A stretch of DNA of 64,000 bases from CADEFX01 sp050260355 (GTDB taxonomy: Bacteria > Pseudomonadota > Alphaproteobacteria > Rhizobiales > Hyphomicrobiaceae), in the NCBI GenBank assembly GCA_050260355.1, contig JBLNBZ010000114.1:40309-104308 (forward strand), written 5' to 3'. Each line of letters opens with the position of its first letter. Position 1 is the stretch's first letter. The notes under the pieces were generated by a model, which was given only the letters and a program-made list of their open reading frames with translations, had not been told where the DNA came from and searched no databases. Shown here piece by piece: positions 8,182-16,313 of the stretch. The translations under genes and the position numbers were made by a program.

Positions 8182-9558
8182 ATGGGGGTCGCAGACTTTC
8201 CGCCCCGAGGGTCGGGGATCGATGGGCGTCCCGAGACGCCGCCCGCGCAGATCTGGGCGCATCCCTGGCAGCTGGGACCGGCGTGGGACTGGAAGCCCGG
8301 CATGGTGCTGCTTGGCCAGTGGCAGGGACGTCTCATCGGCCGCGACGATGACCGTCATGTGGTGACCATCGCAGGCTCGCGCGCGGGCAAGTCGTCCACG
8401 GTGCTGATCCCCAACCTCAGGCGCTATCCCGGCTCGGTCATTGTGCTGGACCCGAAGGGCGAGCTGGCGCGCGCGACGGCTCCGCATCGGCAGCGTCTGG
8501 GGCAGCGCGTCTATGTGCTCGACCCGTTCGGCGAGACGGGCATGGCGTCCGCATCCCACAACCCCTTTGACGAGCTCGGCCACGGGAAAGCCAACCACGT
8601 GGCGGCCGATGCCGCACAGCTTGCGGACGCCCTCATCATCGGCAACCCCAGGGACCCCCACTGGACCGACAGCGCCAAGAACCTCATCCGCGGCTATGTC
8701 CTGCATCTGCTTTCGACGACGTCCCATGCGACGTTGCGCGAGGTGCGGCGTCTGCTCAACGCGACGCCGGACGAGCTGGACGGCCTGTTCGAGGCCATGA
8801 CCAACTCGACCGCCTTCGACGGCATTGTGGCCAATATCGGCGCCTCGTTTCTGGGCAAGAAAGAAGCCGGCGGCCGCGAGCTGCAGGGCATCCTCTCAAC
8901 GGCACAGGAGCAGACAGCGCCGCTCGACGACGTCGTCGGCGTTACCGGCCGCTCGGACTTTCGCCTATCGGAGCTCGGCACAGGCAAGGTGAGCCTCTAT
9001 CTCGTACTGCCCGGCATGCGCATGGGCACGCATTACCGCTGGCTGCGACTCGTCATCCAGCAGGCATTGGCCGCAATGGAGCGCCATCCCATTCCGCGCG
9101 GGTCGCTGCCGGCGTGGTTCATGCTCGAGGAGTTTCCTTCTCTTGGCCACATGCGCTCGATCGAAGCTGCGGCCGGACTCATGGCGGGCTTCGGCGTCAA
9201 GCTGTGGAGCGTGCTGCAGGACCTCACGCAGCTTCAGACCCATTACCCCAAATCCTGGGAGACGTTTCTTGGCAATGCCGGCGTCATCCAGGCGTTCGGC
9301 AATGCCGACGTGACCACGACCGAGCATCTCGCCAAGCGGCTCGGCACGACGCAGGTCATGGAGCGCCAGCAGGTACGCGTGTCGGGTGCAGCCATGTCGC
9401 ACGGCGATACGGGGCTGCGGGAGCATCTGAGAAGCGTGCCGCTGCTCGACGCCTTCGAAATCACCCGATGGTTCTCGCGCGAATGCGGCCGGCAATTGGT
9501 CCTCGTGCCCGGCCGCCCGCCCATCTATATGCAAAGGCTCCCCGTCCATGAGCTTTGA
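8182..9558 (+). CDS. VirD4/TraG-like type IV coupling protein
   Basis: A 458-residue ATPase that would dock the relaxase-DNA complex onto a secretion channel. Walker A is GSRAGKSST, Walker B is VIVLDPKGE, and AWFMLEEFPSLG is the second conserved acidic motif of TraG/VirD4 proteins. The usual N-terminal membrane segments are missing; the next gene encodes a two-segment membrane protein and may supply the anchor. I start at the ATG at 8182, which has GGAG seven bases upstream; the open frame before it is non-coding in character. The stop overlaps the next gene by 11 bases. Confidence 0.9.
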   Translation: MGVADFPPRGSGIDGRPETPPAQIWAHPWQLGPAWDWKPGMVLLGQWQGRLIGRDDDRHVVTIAGSRAGKSSTVLIPNLRRYPGSVIVLDPKGELARATAPHRQRLGQRVYVLDPFGETGMASASHNPFDELGHGKANHVAADAAQLADALIIGNPRDPHWTDSAKNLIRGYVLHLLSTTSHATLREVRRLLNATPDELDGLFEAMTNSTAFDGIVANIGASFLGKKEAGGRELQGILSTAQEQTAPLDDVVGVTGRSDFRLSELGTGKVSLYLVLPGMRMGTHYRWLRLVIQQALAAMERHPIPRGSLPAWFMLEEFPSLGHMRSIEAAAGLMAGFGVKLWSVLQDLTQLQTHYPKSWETFLGNAGVIQAFGNADVTTTEHLAKRLGTTQVMERQQVRVSGAAMSHGDTGLREHLRSVPLLDAFEITRWFSRECGRQLVLVPGRPPIYMQRLPVHEL

Positions 9559-10165
9559 ATGCCATGTCCTGCGCGAGGAACGGCCCGACGGCACGCTTGG
9601 CGGCGTCGGCGTCCTGTGGACAGAAACCCGGGCCTGGCTCTGGAGCCTGCTTGCGGTCGCGGGCGGTCTCATCCTGCCCATGCTGATGCTGTGGAGCTTG
9701 ATCGAGCTTCAGCATCAACTCGTGGTGCTGCGCACCGGCTTCGTGCATCGGGCTTCCGACCTTCCCCACTGGCTCATTCTTCCGGCTCTCATCGGTCTGG
9801 AATACGTCTGCCTTGCCGAGCTCTGGGATCGGCCGATGCGGTGGCGCAGCCTCTTCTTCATGGCCGATGGCTCGAACCGCGCGCCGGACGGCTTCACGCG
9901 CCACAGAGGCTATGGCGCAATGCCCTATCACCAGAGCGAGATCAATTCCTTCGAGGTTCTGGCCTCGCGCGAGTCGCTCTGGCATCCGGTGCACATCGTG
10001 GCGGCGTACCTGCGCAATGGCGATGTCATGCACGTGGCGGCGCGCTTGACGGCCGTCGAGGCGCACAAGGTTGCCGTTGAGCTCAACAACGCGCTCGCCG
10101 AGATGCGTGCCCATCGGGCGCGGCGCGCGCTTGCATCGGCGTTGCCGGACGCAGTCATTGACTAA
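9548..10165 (+). CDS. Conserved membrane protein next to the coupling protein
   Basis: A 205-residue protein with two membrane segments (about 30-50 and 74-92) and a soluble C-terminal half with helical ends. It overlaps the coupling-protein gene by 11 bases, so the two are translationally linked. Because the upstream VirD4-like protein lacks its own membrane anchor, this product is a good candidate for that anchor; this is inference. I know of similar neighbours in other alphaproteobacterial mobile elements but no assigned function. Confidence 0.7.
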   Translation: MSFECHVLREERPDGTLGGVGVLWTETRAWLWSLLAVAGGLILPMLMLWSLIELQHQLVVLRTGFVHRASDLPHWLILPALIGLEYVCLAELWDRPMRWRSLFFMADGSNRAPDGFTRHRGYGAMPYHQSEINSFEVLASRESLWHPVHIVAAYLRNGDVMHVAARLTAVEAHKVAVELNNALAEMRAHRARRALASALPDAVID

Positions 10166-10176
10166 AGGAGGATGCG

Positions 10177-10437
10177 ATGGCGGATGAGGGTGGCCGCATC
10201 GAGCTGACATATCCTGTGCATTACCTTGAGGACGGTCGCACCGTCTGCGGCCATTCCCTGGCCCGGGAGCTCATCGGCGATGCGCTCAGGCTTCTCATCG
10301 GCATGCACGGGCGCAATCTGCGCGGGGCCTGGGACGAGTTCGAGACCATCGCCGATGCCGCAGCGCAGAGCCTCGATGAGCACATCCGCGCGGGCAAGGA
10401 CGTCGGCTTCGTGATCCGGGCCGATCTCGTCTCGTAA
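10177..10437 (+). CDS. Hypothetical small protein
   Basis: An 86-residue acidic protein starting MADEGGRIELTYPVHYLEDGR. It has an excellent ribosome-binding site (AAAGGAGG, five bases before the ATG) and follows the preceding membrane protein by 11 bases, so it is the third gene of that operon. There is no membrane segment or known motif. Function unknown. Confidence 0.7.
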   Translation: MADEGGRIELTYPVHYLEDGRTVCGHSLARELIGDALRLLIGMHGRNLRGAWDEFETIADAAAQSLDEHIRAGKDVGFVIRADLVS

Positions 10438-10468
10438 CCTCATGAGGCGGAAGGCAAGGAGTTGGTCG

Positions 10469-11125
10469 TCACGCGAAGCGCCTCTCATGGCATCGATCGC
10501 GTGTGAGTGTTTTGTGCGGCGCCCGGAACTCCGCGCCGGAGAGCCACCAGAAGGTCGGGGGCCGTCGTGGCGACGTGTCCTGGGTCCAGACCGCCCAGAC
10601 ATAGCGGTGCTTGGTAAAGTAGGCGGGTGGCGGGCCGTAGCGGTCCTCGGGCCAGCACACGATATCGTCGATGGCGTAGAGCCGGGCGGGCGGCGCCTGA
10701 CGCCACCATTGCGTGCGCCGGGGATGACAGAGCGAGGCCATGTTGAGCAGCATGGCAACCGTGCCGCCGGTCTTGCGCGCGAAGGCGAGCGCCTTGTGCA
10801 CGAAGCGGTCGGCGAGGCCTGAGCCGTAAGGCGGGTTGGTGACGATGTGCCGGGCGCGCGGCTCAGCTTCGCGTAGGAAGTCGACGCCGGAAGCGCCGTA
10901 CCCGTAAGGGTGCAGATCGGTAGCGACGACCGTATACCCGTGGTCGAGGAGCACCTGCGCGATGCGCCCGTCGCCGCAGGCCGGCTCCCAGATGGGGCCG
11001 TCGAAGCTCTCCACCGAGAGCAGCGCGCGTGTGGCCTCGGGCGGCGTCGGATAGAACTCGTTGGGCAGGCGGCGGGGCACGAAGCTGCGGGAAGCGCTCC
11101 AGGCTGCGGGCGTGGCGAAGGTCAT
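10469..11125 (-). CDS. Class I SAM-dependent DNA (adenine-N6-type) methyltransferase
   Basis: A 218-residue methyltransferase. FYPTPPEATRALL precedes motif I (WEPACGDGRIAQVLLDHG, SAM binding); ATDLHPYGYG holds the acidic residue of the ribose site; IVTNPPYGSG is the catalytic NPPY motif of amino-methyltransferases acting on adenine or cytosine. No target-recognition domain is evident and no partner nuclease is adjacent, so it looks like a solitary methylase used by the element to protect its DNA. It is the last of five minus-strand genes whose starts and stops overlap by four bases each. Start 11125 overlaps the stop of the preceding gene (ATGA). Confidence 0.82.
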   Translation of the reverse strand: MTFATPAAWSASRSFVPRRLPNEFYPTPPEATRALLSVESFDGPIWEPACGDGRIAQVLLDHGYTVVATDLHPYGYGASGVDFLREAEPRARHIVTNPPYGSGLADRFVHKALAFARKTGGTVAMLLNMASLCHPRRTQWWRQAPPARLYAIDDIVCWPEDRYGPPPAYFTKHRYVWAVWTQDTSPRRPPTFWWLSGAEFRAPHKTLTRDRCHERRFA

Positions 11126-11325
11126 GGCCGCACCTCCGCCTCGTAGTGGGCGCGTGCGCGCTCGAGCGCGGCTTCGAAGTCGAAGCCCCTGGCATCGGAC
11201 CAGTGCATGAGGTCGCACAAGAGGTCGCCGAGGCTGTCCTCATAGTCACAACCGGTGGCGCGGCGGAAGGCGATCAGGGCGGCTTCGCCCCAGAGCGCGC
11301 GTTGCAGGGTGCTTGGGGCGGTCAT
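11122..11325 (-). CDS. Hypothetical protein in the methyltransferase micro-operon
   Basis: A 67-residue acidic protein: MTAPSTLQRALWGEAALIAF followed by a segment rich in Asp and Trp. It overlaps both neighbours by four bases (ATGA), strong evidence that it is translated. Function unknown; no motif recognised. Confidence 0.7.
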   Translation of the reverse strand: MTAPSTLQRALWGEAALIAFRRATGCDYEDSLGDLLCDLMHWSDARGFDFEAALERARAHYEAEVRP

Positions 11326-11504
11326 GCAGGGCCTTCCTCGCGCAACGCGTCGCGATAGAGGTCCATGAAGCCGCGCACCCGGAACTGAAGGCAGACGATG
11401 TCCCAGCCGCGTGCGGCCGCATCCGGATCCTCGAGCAGGCGCTCGCACTCACCGATGATCGAGACGGCCTCGTCGAACCGGGCTCTGAGCTGCTGGGAGG
11501 TCAT
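11322..11504 (-). CDS. Hypothetical protein in the methyltransferase micro-operon
   Basis: A 60-residue mostly helical protein starting MTSQQLRARFDEAVSII. Four-base overlaps with the genes on both sides support it, and GGAGGT lies upstream of its start inside the preceding gene. Function unknown. Confidence 0.68.
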   Translation of the reverse strand: MTSQQLRARFDEAVSIIGECERLLEDPDAAARGWDIVCLQFRVRGFMDLYRDALREEGPA

Positions 11505-11677
11505 CGCTGACCTCCCATGTCCAGAAGCTCGCTGTCGAAGGTCTCGATCTCGCCGTAGCGGGCGCGGAATGCGGTCTCGCCGTCGAGATAGTAAAGGTCC
11601 TCGGCGCGGCCGATGGCGGTGCCGATGAACAGCTCGAAGGCGTCCTCGGCGTTGGGATTGAAGAGGGCGGGGGTCAT
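11501..11677 (-). CDS. Hypothetical 58-residue protein in the methyltransferase micro-operon
   Basis: Reading the minus strand from 11677 gives 58 residues, MTPALFNPNAEDAFELF to FDSELLDMGGQR, ending TGA at 11501. Both ends overlap neighbours by ATGA, which is why I accept so short a frame. It is acidic, without membrane segments. Function unknown. Confidence 0.68.
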   Translation of the reverse strand: MTPALFNPNAEDAFELFIGTAIGRAEDLYYLDGETAFRARYGEIETFDSELLDMGGQR

Positions 11678-11919
11678 TGCTGGCCCCCGTGCGCTGCGCC
11701 GTTGAAGTCATCGCCGGCGTCGTTCTTTTCTTCGATCTCGCGGACCACGACACGGCCGGAGCTCGAGGTCGGGAACAGATCGAATTTGAGGCCTGCGCCC
11801 TTCTTGTCCTTGTGCAGCCAGGCGGCGCCGATGCGCGTCCACCGCGCCTTCTCGCCTTCGCCGTCGACGTGCCAGATGGCGTGGGTCGGCCGCTTGTTCT
11901 CGTTGGATTTGGTGCTCAT
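11674..11919 (-). CDS. Hypothetical protein, first gene of the methyltransferase micro-operon
   Basis: An 81-residue protein: MSTKSNENKRPTHAIWHVDG then KARWTRIGAAWLHKDKKG and FPTSSSGRVVVREI. This pattern recurs in small proteins of alphaproteobacterial plasmids and integrative elements, where it has no known role; the beta-rich centre could be an OB-like fold (speculative). GGAAG seven bases before the ATG at 11919 is the ribosome-binding site. A leader with a hairpin precedes it, as for other genes of this element. Confidence 0.72.
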   Translation of the reverse strand: MSTKSNENKRPTHAIWHVDGEGEKARWTRIGAAWLHKDKKGAGLKFDLFPTSSSGRVVVREIEEKNDAGDDFNGAAHGGQQ

Positions 11920-12335
11920 GGGTATCTTCCGTTGTTGTCGTTGTGGGACAAGCACCACGCCCGTCCCGATGGGGACGCAAGAACCGCCGACCATGCTCGC
12001 GGGTCACACAGGCCACACGGGAGCGCCCGGGTTTCCCCCGGGGCGCGAAGGGATCGGGCAGCCTGTTGACCCGTTAGCGAGCGGGCGGCGGTAAGGACCC
12101 ATCATCGAGGGACGCCGGCCGTGCTTGGACATCCACGGCGCATGACGGCAACGGAGATCCGGGCGCCAATCTCAGGAACAGCGGCGATGATCCTGGGCTG
12201 GCCTCGTGAAGAAGGGCGAGAATAAGCGGGACCACTCCACGGTGCGACTGGAATTGCAGCGGCAAGAGCGCAGCCGGAATTCCGCCATGGTCCGATCCGT
12301 CCATGCGTGGGGTGTGCGAGAGGAGCGAGACTGAG
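11920..12335. promoter_or_regulatory. Divergent intergenic region with leader hairpin
   Basis: No gene is supported here. On the minus strand, 43 bases before the 11919 start, CGTCCC (11962-11967) pairs with GGGACG (11972-11977) around GATG. The layout resembles the other leader hairpins of this element, but without clear pairing to the ribosome-binding site. Confidence 0.45.
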
Positions 12336-12839
12336 ATGCCGGACGTGACGGCGATGAGCAGGCGGGAAGCAATGGCGCTCGTAACGGCAGTCGTCGGCGC
12401 CGTGGCGTGGCCGGGCATAATGGCTGCGGCCGTCATGGGCAGGCCGGGTGGCGATAGCGGCGCGACGGCGAGTGCGTGCCTGAGCCCGCAGTTCGAGAGC
12501 ATGCGGCAGACGATGGGGAAACACCTCGCGGCGTGGCAGCTGGCGCAAGCACGGCTCGGCGAGGTGAAGGCAGGTTACGTCGCGCGCTATGTCAGAGAGA
12601 AGCGCCGCATGGGCTGGTACTTCAATCGGCCCGAGGTCGTGGCGGAGCAGGAAGCACGCATCCGGGCTGTAGCGGCGGTCGAGCGCGTGTTCCGCGCGAA
12701 GGCGGCGACCCTTGCCGACATCGCGCTGCAGTGGCAGGCGATCCGCGTCTATGAGACCGAGCTCGGCGACGACATTGGGCTCGCGCGACGACACTTCGGC
12801 GCGGCGATCGCGTCCCGCGAAAGGGAGATCGTCGCATGA
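12336..12839 (+). CDS. Hypothetical exported or anchored protein with Tat-like N-terminus
   Basis: A 167-residue protein. MPDVTAMSRREAMALVTAVVGAV places a twin-arginine SRRxAM before a hydrophobic stretch, so it may be exported by Tat or anchored by one N-terminal segment. The rest is helical, with FNRPEVVAEQEARIRAV and many Glu/Arg. GAGGAG lies eleven bases before the ATG at 12336; the longer frame from 12303 lacks a site. Its stop overlaps the next start by three bases (ATGA). Function unknown. Confidence 0.6.
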   Translation: MPDVTAMSRREAMALVTAVVGAVAWPGIMAAAVMGRPGGDSGATASACLSPQFESMRQTMGKHLAAWQLAQARLGEVKAGYVARYVREKRRMGWYFNRPEVVAEQEARIRAVAAVERVFRAKAATLADIALQWQAIRVYETELGDDIGLARRHFGAAIASREREIVA

Positions 12840-12982
12840 GGGCGTACTCCAGGACGACAGCATTGGCGGGCCTGGCTGGGCTCTTGCTGGGGATCGCGGT
12901 GCTTGCGTTCGCGGCTCACCTGCGCGCAGATCTCTTCCTGCCGCGGACGAACTGGTCCCCGGCATTAGGCATGGAACGCTAG
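12836..12982 (+). CDS. Small single-span membrane protein
   Basis: A 48-residue frame, MRAYSRTTALAGLAGLLLGI onward, with one membrane segment (residues 8-27) and a short tail ending ALGMER. It overlaps the upstream gene through ATGA and has AAGGGAG just upstream. Too short to classify; the coupling is the main support. Confidence 0.5.
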   Translation: MRAYSRTTALAGLAGLLLGIAVLAFAAHLRADLFLPRTNWSPALGMER

Positions 12983-13056
12983 CGGGCAAATGCGAGGGGG
13001 ACGAGGGGACAAGAAATCCATTGAACGGATGAGTCGGGCTCCGTTACGATTCTGGA

Positions 13057-13290
13057 ATGGAGACCGGCATCTACCTCGAACGCACTGACCGCGCAAAGAA
13101 CATGGCCCGTTATTATCGGCTGACCATTGTCGAGACGTTGTTCGGGGATTGGGCGATGGTGCGCGAATGGGGCCGCATCGGACGACAGGGTCAGTCCCGC
13201 GAGCACTGGTGCACGACGAAGGACGACGCGGCGGCCCTGCTGAGGGCGCACCACCTGGAGCGCTTGAAGCGCGGATACCGGGAGGCCTGA
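13057..13290 (+). CDS. WGR domain protein
   Basis: A 77-residue protein made of a single WGR domain: YYRLTIVETLFGDWAMVREWGRIGRQGQS. WGR domains bind nucleic acid and also occur in PARPs and MolR-like proteins; the stand-alone form is common on alphaproteobacterial plasmids and integrative elements, with unknown role. The stop overlaps the next start (TGATG). GGAATGGAG precedes the start region; no exact promoter is evident. Confidence 0.85.
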   Translation: METGIYLERTDRAKNMARYYRLTIVETLFGDWAMVREWGRIGRQGQSREHWCTTKDDAAALLRAHHLERLKRGYREA

Positions 13291-13634
13291 TGAGGCGGGC
13301 GTGGGAAGCACCCGATGACAGGGACGATGTCTGGGTTTCCGTCAGGCTGCGCCTGCGTCACGCGCAACCTGACTTCGCAGCGATGCTTGCTGAGGCACAG
13401 CCCTATGCCCCCGAGCTGAGAGTGATCCGGGTCATCGAGTCCGAGCGGAGGTATTGCGAGAACACCGGCCGTGGGTACTCGGATGTGACGCTCCTGGTGC
13501 CGGAAGGCTACGTGGTGTTCTGGCGCGTGCACGGGGCATTGCGAAACCTGACGCTCGAACAGATGGCGGCGCGGTGGACGATGGAGCGCGCCACCGCAGA
13601 GCTTTGGCGACGCGACAAGCTCATTCCGTTCTAG
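13290..13634 (+). CDS. Hypothetical protein downstream of WGR
   Basis: A 114-residue protein starting MRRAWEAPDDRDDVWVSVRL, with GGAGG five bases upstream and a one-base overlap with the WGR stop. It is beta-rich with YCENTGRGYSDVTLLVPEGY in the middle. I do not recognise a family. A strong hairpin follows its stop. Confidence 0.65.
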   Translation: MRRAWEAPDDRDDVWVSVRLRLRHAQPDFAAMLAEAQPYAPELRVIRVIESERRYCENTGRGYSDVTLLVPEGYVVFWRVHGALRNLTLEQMAARWTMERATAELWRRDKLIPF

Positions 13635-13642
13635 CATGCGTT

Positions 13643-13668
13643 TGGTCGGGGCTTGGCCGCCCCGACCA
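13643..13668. terminator. Bidirectional terminator hairpin
   Basis: TGGTCGGGGC / GCCCCGACCA form a perfect 10-bp stem with a six-base loop between two convergent genes (stops at 13634 and 13678). A T-rich tail is weak on both sides, so termination may be partial. Confidence 0.65.
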
Positions 13669-13677
13669 CACGCAGCT

Positions 13678-14043
13678 TCACCACCAGGAATCGTAATAGA
13701 CGGTGAGACCGGCGGCGATGGCCTCGCGCGCTTTGGCGATGAAGGCCAGATCATCCTGCGTCTCGGAGCCATCGGACTCACCGAAGAAGAAGCCTTTTGT
13801 GTCCGGCAGGCTGCGTGCGTGGATGGCGGCTTCCAGGCGGTCGAGATCCTCAACCGTCAGGACCACGGGCACGCAGTTGAAGCTCTCGGCCGCGCCGCCT
13901 TTGTCGTAATAGAGATCCCGCATCCAGCCGTGCAGGTTCGGATGCTTGCGCCAGTAGTAGAGCTCGCGCGCCTCCTCGACCTTGAAGTCGACTGGGCTGG
14001 CGGGCTTTTCCTTCGTTGCGAATGCGTACATGTCGAGACCCAT
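13678..14043 (-). CDS. Conserved hypothetical protein (MGLDMYAF family)
   Basis: A 121-residue protein beginning MGLDMYAFATKEKPASPVDF. This family is common on proteobacterial plasmids and phages and is often mislabelled phosphoglycerate kinase; no kinase motif is present. It has WRKHPNLHGWMRDLYY and DLDRLEAAIHARSLP. The leader hairpin just upstream buries its AAAGGAG ribosome-binding site. Function unknown. Confidence 0.75.
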   Translation of the reverse strand: MGLDMYAFATKEKPASPVDFKVEEARELYYWRKHPNLHGWMRDLYYDKGGAAESFNCVPVVLTVEDLDRLEAAIHARSLPDTKGFFFGESDGSETQDDLAFIAKAREAIAAGLTVYYDSWW

Positions 14044-14052
14044 GGGTATGCT

Positions 14053-14095
14053 CCTTTCGTCGTTGCGCGTCCCTTGAGGACGCAGCGTCGAAAGG
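14053..14095 (-). promoter_or_regulatory. Hairpin sequestering the ribosome-binding site of the 14043 gene
   Basis: On the minus strand CCTTTCG (14095-14089) pairs with CGAAAGG (14059-14053), and GCGTCC pairs with GGACGC inside (14083-14078 with 14072-14067). The AAAGGAG ribosome-binding site lies in the outer stem, ten bases before the ATG. The same design is seen before ardC and parB. Confidence 0.65.
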
Positions 14096-14334
14096 CAGCG
14101 GGCATGAGCCGCGGCCGTCATGGGCAACACGGGCCCGAAAGGGCCGGCGCGGGCAGCCCATTGACGGCAAGGGGCCCGATGCGACAAGCGCGGCAGGGTA
14201 CGAGGGGCGCGCGGCGACAGGAGGAGAACCGGGCGCAGACAACCGCGCATGATGGGAGAAGCCGACTTGGGCCGGCTGGGGAAGGGATGGTCGATGATCT
14301 TGGACGCCGTCACAGCGCGGGGCTAAGTGCAGTC

Positions 14335-14631
14335 TCAGGCACAATTGCCCGTCTTGTCGGGCTCGAACCGGATTCTGAGGCGGGTGCCCGTGGCGCGGGC
14401 AAAGCGCTTGAGCGTCGAGCCGGATGGGATCGTGCGCCCGCTTTCCATGCGTGCGATCGCACTTTGCGACGTCTTCATCCGTTCGGCCAGCTGCTCTTGC
14501 GTGAGCCCTGCGCGCGCACGCGCCTCGATCATGGCGGAGGCCAGGGCGTACTGCTCTTCGAGCGCCCGGTATTCACGCAGGTATTCCGGGTCCCGCAGCC
14601 ACGTCTTGTGAAGATCCCTCATCCTGGTCAT
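14335..14631 (-). CDS. XRE-family antitoxin/regulator
   Basis: A 98-residue protein. Residues ~37-80 form a helix-turn-helix of the XRE type: IEARARAGLTQEQLAERMKTSQSAIARMESGR. The N-terminal MTRMRDLHKTWLRDPEYLREYRALEEQYALA is typical of antitoxins paired with RelE/HigB toxins. No intact toxin gene is adjacent; only a second antitoxin and a frameshifted toxin lie upstream, so it is probably an orphan or serves that locus. Confidence 0.85.
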   Translation of the reverse strand: MTRMRDLHKTWLRDPEYLREYRALEEQYALASAMIEARARAGLTQEQLAERMKTSQSAIARMESGRTIPSGSTLKRFARATGTRLRIRFEPDKTGNCA

Positions 14632-14665
14632 CGCACGTCCTTGGCCTGAATGGTGAGCCGTCCCG

Positions 14666-14983
14666 TCATCGCGACGGGCGAACGCGCAGATTGACGCCGG
14701 AAGCTCTCTGCAGTCGGTGAATGACCGAGAAGAGATTGCGGGCATTGGGATTGCCACGCGGCCCCATCATGCGCATGAGGCTCTTGGCCGGAGTGCCCGT
14801 CTGCTCGGCCAGCTTCTCGAATCCGATCGTTGCATTGATATAGTCGCGCAGAATGGCCTTGCCGGTGTCGACGTCTCCGGCCAGCAGGGCATCGATACCT
14901 TCGGTCAGAAGAGCCTTGCGGAACGCGGGATCACGTTCGACACGGGCCTTGACGGTGTCCTTGAATGAGCGGGTGAGGGGCAT
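14666..14983 (-). CDS. HigA-like antitoxin
   Basis: A 105-residue protein of the addiction-module antidote type: MPLTRSFKDTVKARVERDPAFRKALLTEGIDALLAGD, then IGFEKLAEQTGTPAKSLMRMMGPRGNPNARNLF, a degenerate helix-turn-helix. It follows the broken toxin reading frame after one base, the usual toxin-first order. With the toxin broken it may remain as a repressor or as protection against related toxins. Confidence 0.85.
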   Translation of the reverse strand: MPLTRSFKDTVKARVERDPAFRKALLTEGIDALLAGDVDTGKAILRDYINATIGFEKLAEQTGTPAKSLMRMMGPRGNPNARNLFSVIHRLQRASGVNLRVRPSR

Positions 14984-14984
14984 G

Positions 14985-15303
14985 TCACGCACCACCTTTC
15001 TTGCGGCGTTTGTAGGTCTTCCAGAGCGATTGAGCGTCGGCGATGTCGCGTTGTTGCTTCTTCTTCGTGCCGCCGCCCAAGAGGATGACGATCTCGGGAC
15101 CGTCCTTGCACGCGATACCCCGGTCCGAAGTCGATCCTGAGCTCGAAGACGCCGGAGCCGACGCCTTTGACGCTCGAGGTGTTGCCTTGCTCAAGACGCA
15201 TCAGCGCGGTCGTGACCTTCGCGGCAGCCGGCGCATCGAGGTCGTCGAACCAGTCGGTAAAGGCGCTCGCACCGTCCTCGGTCTGATACTCCCGGATTAC
15301 CAT
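14985..15303 (-). pseudogene. Frameshifted HigB/RelE-type toxin
   Basis: The first 64 codons read MVIREYQTEDGASAFTDWFD to FELRIDFGPGYRV, typical of addiction-module killer proteins. Then the frame is lost and the expected C-terminus (KDGPEIVILLGGGTKKKQQ to YKRRKKGG) continues in another frame. The break lies near 15105-15120, with a few bases missing between GYRV and KDGPE. Known members are ribosome-dependent mRNA nucleases. Whether this is a true mutation or an assembly error cannot be decided here. Confidence 0.85.
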
Positions 15304-15400
15304 GATCGAATGGTATCATAAACGTTACCATTTATGCAAGCGCCTGCGAGCGGGCTGGATGATCGGGGGAAGCCATGGAGGAGCCCATCTGAAAAGCCCG

Positions 15401-16309
15401 CTACGGCGAGGCCTGAAGGGCCTTGAGGTAAGCCACCGCCTCAGATGCCCGGGCGGCGGCGGTGAAGATGGCGCGGCTGTCGGACGTCATGAGCGTGAGC
15501 CATTGCGCGAGATACTGCGCATGATCGGGGCGCGGTGTGCCTTCAGTGATGCCGAGCTCGGCGCACAGAAACGCTGAGCCGATCTCGGCGACGAGCTCTT
15601 CGGCCGCATAGGCGGCATCGCCAAAGCGTTTGCCGAACGCCCGGTTGAGACGGTGCTCCGCGCCCGACCAGTGAATGCACTCGTGTCCGAGTACGGCGAA
15701 ATACGCTTCGGAGCGCGTCATCGTGTCGGTGCCGCAGAAGAGGCCTTCGTCGGGCATGTGGATGGTGTCAGTCGAGGGACGATAGAAGGCGCGCTCGCCG
15801 CCATGCGCGACGCGAGCGCCGGTCGAGGCAAAGAAGCGGTCGGCCTCGAGAATGCGCTCAATGGGGCCAAGCGGCTGCGGCGCATCGGGCAGCGCGAAGC
15901 CATCGACCTGGGCGGCATTGAAGACGTAGGACGCACGGGCAACGCGACGCTTTCCGTCGTCGGAATCGTCCTCAGGATTAGGCTCGGTCTCATACTCCTT
16001 GTAGAAGACGACGAGCGTGGCCTTTTCGCCCTTGCGGACTTGCGCGCCAAGCTCGGCCCACTGGCGATAGGTGGCCCAAATGGGCGCAGCGAAGCCCTGG
16101 CACTCGGCGGACACCCAGAGGCTCACGACATTGATGCCGTTGTAGAGCTTCCGGGTCAGCGCATTCTCCGGCATGAAGAGCGGAGCGGCCGACCGGCGCC
16201 ACGGCAGTTGCGGGCGACCGGGATCGGCCTCGATGGCGGCGATGAGGCGCGCGGTGATTTCGGCGTGGATGTCGCGGCGTGCGGCTTGCGGCCTGGATGA
16301 TGCGGGCAT
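15401..16309 (-). CDS. ardC: ArdC-like antirestriction protein with zincin domain
   Basis: A 302-residue protein. Residues ~10-130 are the ArdC N-terminal ssDNA-binding domain (RDIHAEITARLIAAIE, LTRKLYNGINVVSLW), and the C-terminal half is a zincin-like metallopeptidase with LGHECIHWSG (HExxH) and a downstream EELVAEIGSAFL Glu. Known ArdC proteins protect incoming single-stranded DNA from host restriction during conjugation. The start at 16309 follows AAGGAG by six bases, and this site is folded into a hairpin made by a ~205-bp leader that is also present before parB. Confidence 0.9.
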   Translation of the reverse strand: MPASSRPQAARRDIHAEITARLIAAIEADPGRPQLPWRRSAAPLFMPENALTRKLYNGINVVSLWVSAECQGFAAPIWATYRQWAELGAQVRKGEKATLVVFYKEYETEPNPEDDSDDGKRRVARASYVFNAAQVDGFALPDAPQPLGPIERILEADRFFASTGARVAHGGERAFYRPSTDTIHMPDEGLFCGTDTMTRSEAYFAVLGHECIHWSGAEHRLNRAFGKRFGDAAYAAEELVAEIGSAFLCAELGITEGTPRPDHAQYLAQWLTLMTSDSRAIFTAAARASEAVAYLKALQASP

Positions 16310-16313
16310 GTCG

